From positions 56,552 through 115,680 of the forward strand of contig NZ_VITV01000014.1 of assembly GCF_007828035.1 (NCBI RefSeq): DNA of 59,129 bases, read 5' to 3'. Source of the DNA: Nitrospirillum amazonense. GTDB lineage: Bacteria > Pseudomonadota > Alphaproteobacteria > Azospirillales > Azospirillaceae. The translations under genes and the position numbers were made by a program. Within the stretch, counting starts at the first letter, position 1, and the number at the start of each line of letters is the position of its first letter. The notes beneath the pieces are model-generated. The model saw only the letters and a list, made by a program, of their open reading frames with translations, searched no databases and was not told the DNA's origin. This document shows positions 19,353 to 26,920 of the stretch, piece after piece.

Positions 19353-20024
19353 ATGACGGCGCCCCAGCCGTTGCGGATGCCGGAGCCGGCGCCGCGGGCC
19401 GACGCGGTCGAGGTGCTGCCGCCCCGCGCCCGGCGGCACCTGACGCCCAAGCGCGTGCTGGACATGACGCTCAGCCTGGCGCTGTTGCTGGCCTGCCTGC
19501 CGCTGCTGGGTCTGATCGCCCTGCTGATCCGCCTGGATAGCCGGGGGCCCATCCTGTTCCGCCAGCAGCGCATCGGCCTGGCGGGCCAGCCCTTCCACAT
19601 CGTGAAGTTCCGCACCATGCACGTGCTGGAGGATGGCGCCGACGTGGTGCAGGCCATCGAGGGCGACCCCCGCGTCACCCGGGTGGGCGGCGTCCTGCGG
19701 GTGACCAGCCTGGATGAGCTGCCGCAACTGCTGAACGTGCTGTCGGGGGACATGTCCCTGGTGGGGCCACGGCCCCATGCCGCCGCCCACGACGACTATT
19801 ACCGCGCCTGTATCCCCAATTATCTCTACCGCCAGAACGTGCGGCCCGGCATCACCGGCTGGGCCCAGGTAAACGGCGCGCGCGGGGCGACGCCCCAGGT
19901 GGCGGACATGCAGGCGCGGGTGGACCTGGACGCCTGGTACGTGGATAACGCGAGCCTGGCCCTGGACCTCAAGATCCTGGCCCGCACGCCCCTGGTGGTG
20001 CTGAGCCGGCGCAAGGCGTGCTGA
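19353..20024 (+). CDS. Polyprenyl-phosphate sugar-1-phosphate transferase (ExoY/WcaJ type), priming enzyme
   Basis: 223 residues, the short form with a single membrane segment (about 38-60) and no N-terminal multi-span domain. The family's conserved blocks are all present: KFRTM at 85-89, TSLDELPQLLNVLSGDMSLVGPRP at about 118-141, and PGITGWAQVNG. Such enzymes load the first sugar phosphate onto undecaprenyl phosphate at the inner membrane and so start a Wzx/Wzy repeat unit. ATG at 19353 is preferred, though a GTG at 19347 overlapping the TetR stop is possible. It probably primes the polymer made by the genes from 24762 onward. Confidence 0.93.
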   Translation: MTAPQPLRMPEPAPRADAVEVLPPRARRHLTPKRVLDMTLSLALLLACLPLLGLIALLIRLDSRGPILFRQQRIGLAGQPFHIVKFRTMHVLEDGADVVQAIEGDPRVTRVGGVLRVTSLDELPQLLNVLSGDMSLVGPRPHAAAHDDYYRACIPNYLYRQNVRPGITGWAQVNGARGATPQVADMQARVDLDAWYVDNASLALDLKILARTPLVVLSRRKAC

Positions 20025-20077
20025 CGACGCCCGGCACTATTTCGCCGGCACTATTTCGAACGCATAGCGGTTGCCCC

Positions 20078-20105
20078 GGGGAATAAACGCGGAAGGCCAT
20101 CCGTC
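20078..20105 (+). promoter_or_regulatory. ECF-type promoter motif, site 2 (sigma/anti-sigma operon)
   Basis: GGGGAATA-N15-CCGTC, followed by TTAGGGATGAGAGG. It lies 141 bp upstream of the ECF sigma gene and points at it. Autoregulation is usual for ECF sigma factors, so this copy is the best reason to assign the whole motif family to this sigma factor. The downstream leader is long (about 130 nt) and may hold further control. Confidence 0.75.
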
Positions 20106-20245
20106 TTAGGGATGAGAGGACCGTGATCCACCGGGGAATTGGCCCCTGGGATGCCGGTGAAGATGGACGTAAGCTGATGCGGCTTAGGCACGGGCGCGAG
20201 GTGTTCCATTGGTTCGACATGTCCCGTGTCGGAGAGCCCTAAGCC

Positions 20246-20791
20246 GTGTCCCAACAATTCGCGAACGCCCTGGTCATGCAGCTGCCGGCGCTGAGGCGAT
20301 ACGCCTTGGCGCTGGTGGGCAATGCCGCGCTGGCGGATGATCTGGTCCAGGATTGTGTGGAACGCGCGCTGCGCCAATCAGCGCAATTGCGGGAGTTGCC
20401 CCGCATCTCCGGCTGGCTGCGGCGTATCTTGCGGAACCTGTACACCGACGAGATCCGCCGCGGCAACAGCCGGGGGGAGGAGCAGGACATCACCGAGTTG
20501 GCCGACCATGTGGAACTGAGCGCGCCGCCGACCGACGTCGGGGCCGCGCGGGACTTCGTGAAGGCGGTCAGCCGGCTGACGCCGGAGCATCGGGAAATCC
20601 TGCTGCTGTCCAGTGTCGAGGAACTGAACTATCGCGAGATCGCGGAGGAGTTGGACATTCCGGTGGGTACCGTGATGTCGCGCTTGGCGCGGGCCCGTGA
20701 GCGGTTGCGTAGCGTGATGCAAGGCGAGGGCGCGGAGATCATCCCGCTGCCCCTGGGCCAACAGCACCCAGTATCGAAAGACCGAAAGTGA
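20246..20791 (+). CDS. ECF RNA polymerase sigma factor
   Basis: 181 residues. Region 2 covers about 12-72, with LADDLVQDCVERAL and WLRRILRNLYTDEIRR, the latter matching the -10 recognition helix. Region 4 covers about 106-158, with LTPEHREILLLSSVEELNYREIAEELDIPVGTVMSRLARARERLR, containing the -35-binding helix-turn-helix. No region 1.1 or 3, as expected for ECF type. The GTG at 20246 is the start. The gene overlaps its anti-sigma partner by GTGA. A matching two-box motif sits upstream (20078-20105) and six more copies are in the window, so it likely controls the surface polysaccharide and electron-transfer operons. Confidence 0.93.
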   Translation: MSQQFANALVMQLPALRRYALALVGNAALADDLVQDCVERALRQSAQLRELPRISGWLRRILRNLYTDEIRRGNSRGEEQDITELADHVELSAPPTDVGAARDFVKAVSRLTPEHREILLLSSVEELNYREIAEELDIPVGTVMSRLARARERLRSVMQGEGAEIIPLPLGQQHPVSKDRK

Positions 20792-21531
20792 GCGACCAGA
20801 CCCCCAACCATCCCTCCATCGCGGAGGTCGACCTGCATGCCTTCCTGGATGGCGAGCTGCCGGAAGACCGCGCCCGCGTTGTCGAGGCCGCCCTGCTGGC
20901 GGACCCCGCCCTGGCGGAGCGTCTGGCCGGGTACGAGGCCGACAAGGCCATGATGAAGCGGCTATACAGCCCGCTGATCGACCGGCCGGTGCCGCAGCAC
21001 CTGATCGACCTGGCGCAATCTGCCGCCAATGGGCACGCCGCCCGGCCCTGGGCCGACTGGCGCCGCCTGGGCGCCGTGGCCGCCGTCGTGCTGCTGCTGG
21101 TGGGCGGTGGCGCCTACCTGGCGGGCCGCCCGGCGGGCGGGCCGGCCGGCGATGTCGTGCAGATGGCGCTGGCGGCGCGCGATGTGCCGGCGGCTGTACC
21201 CAGCGATTTGGCCCCCTACAACGCGGCGCTCAGCCGCGTCGTGGCCCTGAACATCAAGGTGCCGGACCTGACCCGCGCCGGCTATCGCCTGGCCGGCGTG
21301 AAGGTGGAGGGGCAGGCGGCCACGGTGGCCTACCGCGACGCCGACGACCGGCTGTTCACCATCTACCTGCGCCATTCCGACGGCTCGGTGCGTTTCGACC
21401 AGTTCAAGCGCGACAACCTGCGCGTCTGCATCTGGCAGGACGACCAACTGAGCATGGTCATGGCCGGGGAGATGTCGGCCGCCGTGATGCAGAAGCTGGC
21501 CAGCATGGCCTATGTCGGCCTGACGGCGTGA
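20788..21531 (+). CDS. Membrane-anchored anti-sigma factor
   Basis: 247 residues. The cytoplasmic part (1-93) begins with VDLHAFLDGELPEDRARVVEA, a typical anti-sigma N-terminus. A single membrane helix spans about 94-112, and the rest (about 113-247) would be periplasmic. The zinc-binding HxxxCxxC motif of ZAS anti-sigma factors is absent. It should hold the sigma factor at the membrane and release it on an envelope or periplasmic signal. Start GTG at 20788 overlaps the sigma stop codon by 4 bp, giving coupled translation. The nature of the signal is unknown. Confidence 0.88.
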   Translation: MSDQTPNHPSIAEVDLHAFLDGELPEDRARVVEAALLADPALAERLAGYEADKAMMKRLYSPLIDRPVPQHLIDLAQSAANGHAARPWADWRRLGAVAAVVLLLVGGGAYLAGRPAGGPAGDVVQMALAARDVPAAVPSDLAPYNAALSRVVALNIKVPDLTRAGYRLAGVKVEGQAATVAYRDADDRLFTIYLRHSDGSVRFDQFKRDNLRVCIWQDDQLSMVMAGEMSAAVMQKLASMAYVGLTA

Positions 21532-21538
21532 GGTGCAC

Positions 21539-21563
21539 CAGCGGCATGGTCCGCATGCCGCTG
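21539..21563. terminator. Perfect 10-bp hairpin between convergent units
   Basis: cagcggcatg pairs with catgccgctg around a 5-base loop, starting 8 bp after the anti-sigma stop. The DUF1329 gene ends at 21629 from the other side, so this may terminate transcription in both directions. No T-run follows. Confidence 0.5.
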
Positions 21564-21628
21564 CAGGAGGCGACAGCATCCGCCGCCCAGCGTCTGAAGG
21601 GCCGCTGATCAGTGACGGTCAATGGCCA

Positions 21629-23011
21629 TCAGCGAACCGATCTTGCCGACAGGCTGTCGGGGCTGAACAAGGTGGCGGGGTGCGGGGCGGTGACGGTGTA
21701 GGGTGTCGCCTCGCCATTGAAGGCGAAGGTGTAGGCGTAGCCGCCCAGTTCGAAGTCGTGGATGAACTGGCTGCCGATCACCACCGCCGGCACGTCCGGC
21801 ATGAGGTACATGGTGGCCTGTCCGAACTTCCACAGCTTGCCTTGCTCGTCCCAGGAATCCCCGTAAACCGCCATCCAGGTATCTTCGTCGAGGTAGAGCC
21901 GCCGATGCGGGACAACGTCATGCGCGCCGGCGGCCAGGGTGCCGTCCACCACCCAGACGCGGTGCAGCTCATAGCGCAGCGTGTCGGGATTGGGATGGGT
22001 GCGACCCAGCACCTCGCTCACCGGCTTGGCGTACAGGCGGTTGTTGTTGTAGGGCACGAACATCTCGGCCTTGCCCATCAGCTTGAAGTCATAGTGGTCC
22101 AGGCCGCCGAAGAAGATGTAGTACTCATCCTCGCTCATATAGCCGGCGGCGTCGGTGTCCGGCACGTCGTAGGAGATGGCCGGCGCCTTGCGCACGCGGT
22201 GTTCCCCCGGCAACAGGCGCCAGGCGGCGAAGTCGTGGCGCTTGATGTTGATGGGCTGCCAGTTGAGGTAGCCTTCGCCCACGCGGGAGGCCGGGGCCAC
22301 GGCCAGGTGCAGCGTCTTGAAGTAATAGCCGCCGTAGCTGTCGGGCGTGGCGTCGCGGTAGTAATAGGGGAAGTCAGCGATCTCCTTATAGCCGCTGGCC
22401 TTTTCCACCACCCCGTCCGCCGGCACGACATAGGTGCTGACCGTCACCTCGCGCGCGGGGCCCCAGTAGGCCAGCAGGTGGTTCCACATGGCTTGGAACC
22501 CGTCCTTCGGGATGGGGAAGGGGATGCCGCCCACGGCCCCCTCCACCCCATAGGCGATGCCTTCCGGCGCCGGCCGGGCGCGCGTGGCGTTCAGGCGGAT
22601 GTTCTCATAGACCCAGTCGGGTGCCGCGGCCGTGCGGTGGCTGGGATAGATGTCCATGCGATAGTCGGCGTCGCGCTCGAACAGGCGCTTGGCCCCCTCC
22701 GGCAGCCGGTCGGCATAATCGCGGAAGTTCTTGGCGGTGATGGAGAACAGCGGTTTTTCCGCCGCGAACGGGTCCGGGCGCGGGCCGGCGGGCGCAGGGC
22801 CCGGCGCGCTCAACCCGCCCGTCCAGGCCGGAATGCTGCCGTCCGCGTTGCCCGTCCGCTCCGCGCCCACCGGGGTCAGTCGGGACTTCAGCTGCGCTGC
22901 CTCCTGCTCCGTCACCTGGGCGCGGGTGCTGGTGGGCTGGCAGGCCAGCGCCAGCGTGGCCAGCAAGACGGCGGCCAGCGATATGGGGGACGGGACGGCA
23001 GTGGATCGCAT
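21629..23011 (-). CDS. DUF1329 family periplasmic/outer-membrane protein
   Basis: 460 residues with a signal peptide (LAAVLLATLALACQPTSTRA). A lipobox-like LALAC is present, so it may be a lipoprotein. Family markers are LTPVGAERTGNADGSIPAWTGG near the N-terminus and repeated YD/WxxWxF-type segments related to LolA/LolB-like outer-membrane lipoprotein-binding folds. DUF1329 genes are usually next to DUF1302 genes, as here with the divergent gene at 23182. Start chosen at 23011 because the signal peptide begins there and the length fits the family (about 450). Function of the family is unproven; transport of a hydrophobic compound to or through the outer membrane is the common idea. Confidence 0.9.
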   Translation of the reverse strand: MRSTAVPSPISLAAVLLATLALACQPTSTRAQVTEQEAAQLKSRLTPVGAERTGNADGSIPAWTGGLSAPGPAPAGPRPDPFAAEKPLFSITAKNFRDYADRLPEGAKRLFERDADYRMDIYPSHRTAAAPDWVYENIRLNATRARPAPEGIAYGVEGAVGGIPFPIPKDGFQAMWNHLLAYWGPAREVTVSTYVVPADGVVEKASGYKEIADFPYYYRDATPDSYGGYYFKTLHLAVAPASRVGEGYLNWQPINIKRHDFAAWRLLPGEHRVRKAPAISYDVPDTDAAGYMSEDEYYIFFGGLDHYDFKLMGKAEMFVPYNNNRLYAKPVSEVLGRTHPNPDTLRYELHRVWVVDGTLAAGAHDVVPHRRLYLDEDTWMAVYGDSWDEQGKLWKFGQATMYLMPDVPAVVIGSQFIHDFELGGYAYTFAFNGEATPYTVTAPHPATLFSPDSLSARSVR

Positions 23012-23181
23012 GGGCTCGCGTACGGCGCCTGGTGGTGTGAGGGGCTGCGCGCCGGCGTGCCGGGATTTCCCGTGTTTCGGCCGGCGCCGGCGATGGGTGC
23101 CGGGGATCATGGCGTGCGGCCCTTGGCGATACAAGCGGGATGTGGCGCTGGCGCATCCTGTCGCGGGGTATGGTAGTGTCG

Positions 23182-24765
23182 ATGCGGCAAGCCTTTGATG
23201 GATTGAGCCAAAGCGCAATGGCGTCCCGCGTTCTCGGCCTATTGGTCTTCCCCGTCCTGTGCCTGGCCGCTCCTGTCCGCGCGGCGGATCTCTATTCCGG
23301 CGACGGACTGGATCTGCGCTGGGACAACACGGTGCGCTACACGATGGCGGATCGCATCGGCCCTCGTAAGGGGGCTTTGCTGACCAACACCAACTGGGAT
23401 GACGGCGACCGCAATTTCGGCCCCGGCCTGGTCTCCAACCGGCTGGATCTGCTGTCGGCCCTGGACCTGGGCTGGGGCGACTGGGGCGTGCACGCCAGTG
23501 CCGCCGCCTGGTACGACACCGCCTATCAGGGCCGGACGGATGACGCGGACCCGCAGGCCATCAACGCCTCCACCGCCACGCCCGGCCACTTCGCCGCGGC
23601 GGTGCGCGACCTGCAGGGCCAGCACGCCGAAATGCGGGAGGCCTTCGCCCATGGCGCCTTCACCCTGGCCGGCATGCCGGTGTCGGTGCGCGTGGGCCGG
23701 CAGGCCCTGGTGTGGGGTGAAAGCCTGTTCTACGACACCAATTCCATCGCCGCCGCCATGGCGCCGGCGGACTATAGCCGCGCCGTTGGGGGGCCCAGCG
23801 CCTATACCAGCGACATCTACCGGCCGGTGGGCCAGGCGGCGGTGACGGTCCAGCCCTGGCCCGAGGTCGCCCTGTCCTTCTATGACCAGTTCGAGTGGCG
23901 GCCCACGCGCCAGGCCGGCAGCGGCAGTTATTTCAGTTACCTGGACTATCTGGGCGCCGGCGCCGACCGCCTCTATGTCGGGCCCGGGCGCTACCTCGCC
24001 CGCCAAGCCGACCGCACGCCCGATGCCGATGGCCAATTCGGCGTGTCGCTGCACGCTACCGTGGACGGGGTGGACTACGGTCTTTACGCCCTGCGCTACA
24101 ATTCAATGGACCCGCAGTATGTCGTCGGCCCCGACGGCGACGCCTCGGCCCCTGGCGCGGCCGGCTACTATCGCTTGGTTTATCCCGGCGGCGTCCGCCT
24201 CTATGGCGCCAGTTTCAGCGCGTCCGTGGGCGACAACACCGTGACGGGCGAGGTCTCCGCCCGCCATAACATGCCGCTGGTCCTGCCGCCGCCCTTCGTG
24301 AACGGGCCGGTGACGGACCGCTATGCCGCGTACGTCCGGGGTGACATGGTGCACGGCCAGCTGTCGCTGACCACGGCCCTGGGCCGGTCCAGCCTGTGGG
24401 ACAGCGCCGACGTGAATGCCGAGGCGGCGGTGGACGACGTGGTGGGCGTCGTGCGCGACGATGACGGCAACCAGTGGCACCAGGTCGCCACCAAGGCCCG
24501 CGTGCTGTTCGAGCCGCACTACTTCCAGGTCCTGCCCAACCTGGACCTGACGGTACCGTTGGGCCTGGGCTACAACATCACCGGCCACAGCCTCAGCTAC
24601 TACGCCCAGAACGCCGGTGCCGGCGACCTGACGGTGGGGGTGACGGCGACCTACCGCAGCGTGTGGAAGGCCAACCTGACCCTGACCCATTACATCGGCG
24701 CGCCCAGTCAGCAGCTGCTGGCGGATCGCGACTTCGTGGCCCTGGGTCTGGAGCGGACATTCTAG
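23182..24765 (+). CDS. DUF1302 family outer-membrane protein
   Basis: About 527 residues from the ATG at 23182. A signal peptide ends at PVRAA, followed by LRWDNTVRYTMADRIG, the standard DUF1302 opening, then LVSNRLDLLSALDLGWGDWGVHASAAAWYDTAYQGR and VRVGRQALVWGESLFYDTNSIAAAMAPADYSRA. The protein ends in LERTF, a terminal phenylalanine typical of outer-membrane barrels. The gene is divergent from its usual partner DUF1329 with a 170-bp gap. Other in-frame starts (23170, 23218) are possible. Its stop shares CTAG with the stop of the opposing dehydrogenase gene. No RND transporter gene, often part of this set, is present nearby. Confidence 0.88.
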   Translation: MRQAFDGLSQSAMASRVLGLLVFPVLCLAAPVRAADLYSGDGLDLRWDNTVRYTMADRIGPRKGALLTNTNWDDGDRNFGPGLVSNRLDLLSALDLGWGDWGVHASAAAWYDTAYQGRTDDADPQAINASTATPGHFAAAVRDLQGQHAEMREAFAHGAFTLAGMPVSVRVGRQALVWGESLFYDTNSIAAAMAPADYSRAVGGPSAYTSDIYRPVGQAAVTVQPWPEVALSFYDQFEWRPTRQAGSGSYFSYLDYLGAGADRLYVGPGRYLARQADRTPDADGQFGVSLHATVDGVDYGLYALRYNSMDPQYVVGPDGDASAPGAAGYYRLVYPGGVRLYGASFSASVGDNTVTGEVSARHNMPLVLPPPFVNGPVTDRYAAYVRGDMVHGQLSLTTALGRSSLWDSADVNAEAAVDDVVGVVRDDDGNQWHQVATKARVLFEPHYFQVLPNLDLTVPLGLGYNITGHSLSYYAQNAGAGDLTVGVTATYRSVWKANLTLTHYIGAPSQQLLADRDFVALGLERTF

Positions 24766-26801
24766 GTCATGGAACGCAGGCGCGCGGGCGTCAGGGTGTC
24801 GGCCGCGTCACCGGCCAGCAGGCGCGCCACCTTGGCCACCACCTCATCCGCCGCCTGGGCCTGCATGTCGGCGCTGCCGCCGGCGATGTGTGGCGTCAGG
24901 AAGACATTGGGCAGCCGCCGCAAGGGGTGGCGGGGCGGCAGCGGCTCTTCCTCAAAGGTGTCCAGGCAGGCGAAGACGTCGCCGCGGCGCAGGCGGTCCA
25001 GCAGGGCCGTGGGCTCGATCAGCCCCCCCCGCGCCACGTTGATCAAGATGGCACCGGGGCGCAGGCGGTTCAGTTCGGCCGCCCCCAGGGTATGCCGGGT
25101 GGCGGGCGTCAGGCCCCGGTGCAGGCTGACGATGTCGGCAGCCAGTACTTGATCCAGGGCGGCTGGGCTGGCACCTGCCTGGCGGATGTCCGCTTCGGCG
25201 GCGTTCTCGGACCACACCAGCATTCGGGCGCCGCAGGCGGTTAGGCGCCGAGCGAAAGCGTAAGCGTTGGAGCCCCAGCCGACCAGGCCCACCGTGGCGC
25301 CGATCAGGTCGCGGGCTTGCGGCGGCCGGCCGCGCCCGTCGCCGCCCAGGCGTGTCTTCACCCGCTGCGCCAGGGGCAATAGGCCCAGGCGCGTTAGCGT
25401 GGGCTTCAGCCGCCGGGCTAGGCCGCGCAGACCTCGGAGCGGTGGCACCACCCCCCAGCCGCCGGCACGCATGACCGCATCACCCTGGAAGGCGCGGCGG
25501 CGGCCCAGGATGGCCAGGCCCAGGGCGAATTCCGCCACGCTATCGGCGTGGGCGTCGCTGGCGTTGACCAAGGCGACGCCCCGGGCCAGCAGGTCGTCGG
25601 CGCTGAAACGCGCCACCGACAGGCCGGCGACGCCCACCACGGCCAGATTGGGCAGGCGGTCCAGCAGATCCGGCGCCAGTGGCGGGGCGCCCCGGCCCAG
25701 CAAGGCGGCCACCACGTCCGGCCGCGTTTCGGTCACGTCGTCCGGGGTGGCCAGGCGATAGCCGGCCAGCAGGGGCGACAGCGCCGCGCCCCAGTGGCCC
25801 GCGACCAGAATGGTGCGCTCGGGTCGCGCTGGCGCGGCGGAGGCCGCCGCCAGGATCGGGGAGACAGGGCCGACATGGCCGTGCTCGATCAGTTCACAGA
25901 GGTGGAGGGACGGGACCAGGGCGGACAGGCTGTGTGGTGGCTCCTGCCCGGTGCGGATGGCGTCCAGGAAAGCGTCGTGCTCCAGGGCGAAGCTGGTCAT
26001 GCCGCCGGGGAAGGCGGTGGTGAGGCACCGGCCATCCCTCTGCACGGTTAACGTCGTCTCGGTGACAGCACAGCTTTCGCCGGCGGCATGGAAGGCGTAG
26101 TCCTCGCGCCGGCACCCGGCGGCGTTGTCGCACAGGAAGGCGGCCTGGGCACCGCCCGGCCAGCGCATCAGGGCGCTGAAGGTCTCCCCCGAGGTGTGGG
26201 CTGCCAAGTGGTCCGGCGGGCCCCCCATCATCCACAGCAGGGCGTCCAGGGCATGAATGCCGTTGGCGCCCAGCCAACTGGCGGCACCGAAGCCCGGCGG
26301 CTGGCCCGCCAGGGGCTTGTGGAATACCGCCTCCGCCTGGCGCCACCCGGCCAGGCCGGCGCGAGCCCGGGCCGCGCGCAGCGAGGGGTAGAAGCGGCGG
26401 TTGTGCCCACCCACCGCCACCAGTCCCCGGCTGCGGGCCATGTCGGCCATGGCCTGGGCCTGGGCGGCGCCGGGTGCCACCGGCTTTTCCACGAACAGAT
26501 GTTTGCCCTGGCTCAAGGCCCTCATTCCGTATTCGTAATGAAGCTGGGCGCTGGCGTAGATGTGGACGGCGTCGATGTCGTCGCGGGCCAGGGCCGCACC
26601 GGCATCCCCCGTGCTGGCGCCGAAGCCGAAGGTGGCCGCCGCCGTGTCCGCCCGCGCTCTGTCCAGGTCGCAGACCAGGGCGAGGTCCACCAGCCCCCGG
26701 TCGCGCAGGGCGGCCAGCACGGGCAGGTGCACCTGGGTCGCCATCGGACCGGCGCCGATGACCAGGACCCTCAGGAGCGGGATGGGGATCGCGGAAGGCA
26801 T
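24762..26801 (-). CDS. Fusion of a Gfo/Idh/MocA oxidoreductase and a D-2-hydroxyacid dehydrogenase
   Basis: 679 residues holding two NAD(P)-dependent dehydrogenases. Residues 1 to about 320 are Gfo/Idh/MocA: Rossmann loop GAGPMA at 16-21, the catalytic EKP at 105-107, and GIHALDALLW at 182-191. Residues about 330-679 are a D-isomer-specific 2-hydroxyacid dehydrogenase: the nucleotide loop GLVGWGSNA at 505-513, catalytic R591 in NVARGGLIEP, the acidic FEEEP at 616-620, and H638 in TPHIAG. All key residues appear intact in both halves. It likely acts on an activated sugar or sugar acid for the polysaccharide locus. The ATG at 26801 is preferred; a GTG lies directly before it. Preceded by ECF-type promoter site 3. 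Confidence 0.88.
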   Translation of the reverse strand: MPSAIPIPLLRVLVIGAGPMATQVHLPVLAALRDRGLVDLALVCDLDRARADTAAATFGFGASTGDAGAALARDDIDAVHIYASAQLHYEYGMRALSQGKHLFVEKPVAPGAAQAQAMADMARSRGLVAVGGHNRRFYPSLRAARARAGLAGWRQAEAVFHKPLAGQPPGFGAASWLGANGIHALDALLWMMGGPPDHLAAHTSGETFSALMRWPGGAQAAFLCDNAAGCRREDYAFHAAGESCAVTETTLTVQRDGRCLTTAFPGGMTSFALEHDAFLDAIRTGQEPPHSLSALVPSLHLCELIEHGHVGPVSPILAAASAAPARPERTILVAGHWGAALSPLLAGYRLATPDDVTETRPDVVAALLGRGAPPLAPDLLDRLPNLAVVGVAGLSVARFSADDLLARGVALVNASDAHADSVAEFALGLAILGRRRAFQGDAVMRAGGWGVVPPLRGLRGLARRLKPTLTRLGLLPLAQRVKTRLGGDGRGRPPQARDLIGATVGLVGWGSNAYAFARRLTACGARMLVWSENAAEADIRQAGASPAALDQVLAADIVSLHRGLTPATRHTLGAAELNRLRPGAILINVARGGLIEPTALLDRLRRGDVFACLDTFEEEPLPPRHPLRRLPNVFLTPHIAGGSADMQAQAADEVVAKVARLLAGDAADTLTPARLRSMT

Positions 26802-26811
26802 CACCCCTTAA

Positions 26812-26839
26812 GACGGATGGCGGGGCCCGGTTATTCCCC
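26812..26839 (-). promoter_or_regulatory. ECF-type promoter motif, site 3 (fused dehydrogenase)
   Basis: On the minus strand: GGGGAATA-N15-CCGTC, followed by TTAAGGGGTGATG. The CCGTC ends only 11 bp before the ATG, so a transcript started at the usual distance would be almost leaderless. Confidence 0.72.
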
Positions 26840-26920
26840 ACATGGTGAAATATATAGTTGCGGTGCCCAACCCCGATTTGTGCCAAGAAATCAGCGCGTA
26901 ATCAGGGATTCCTCACCATC

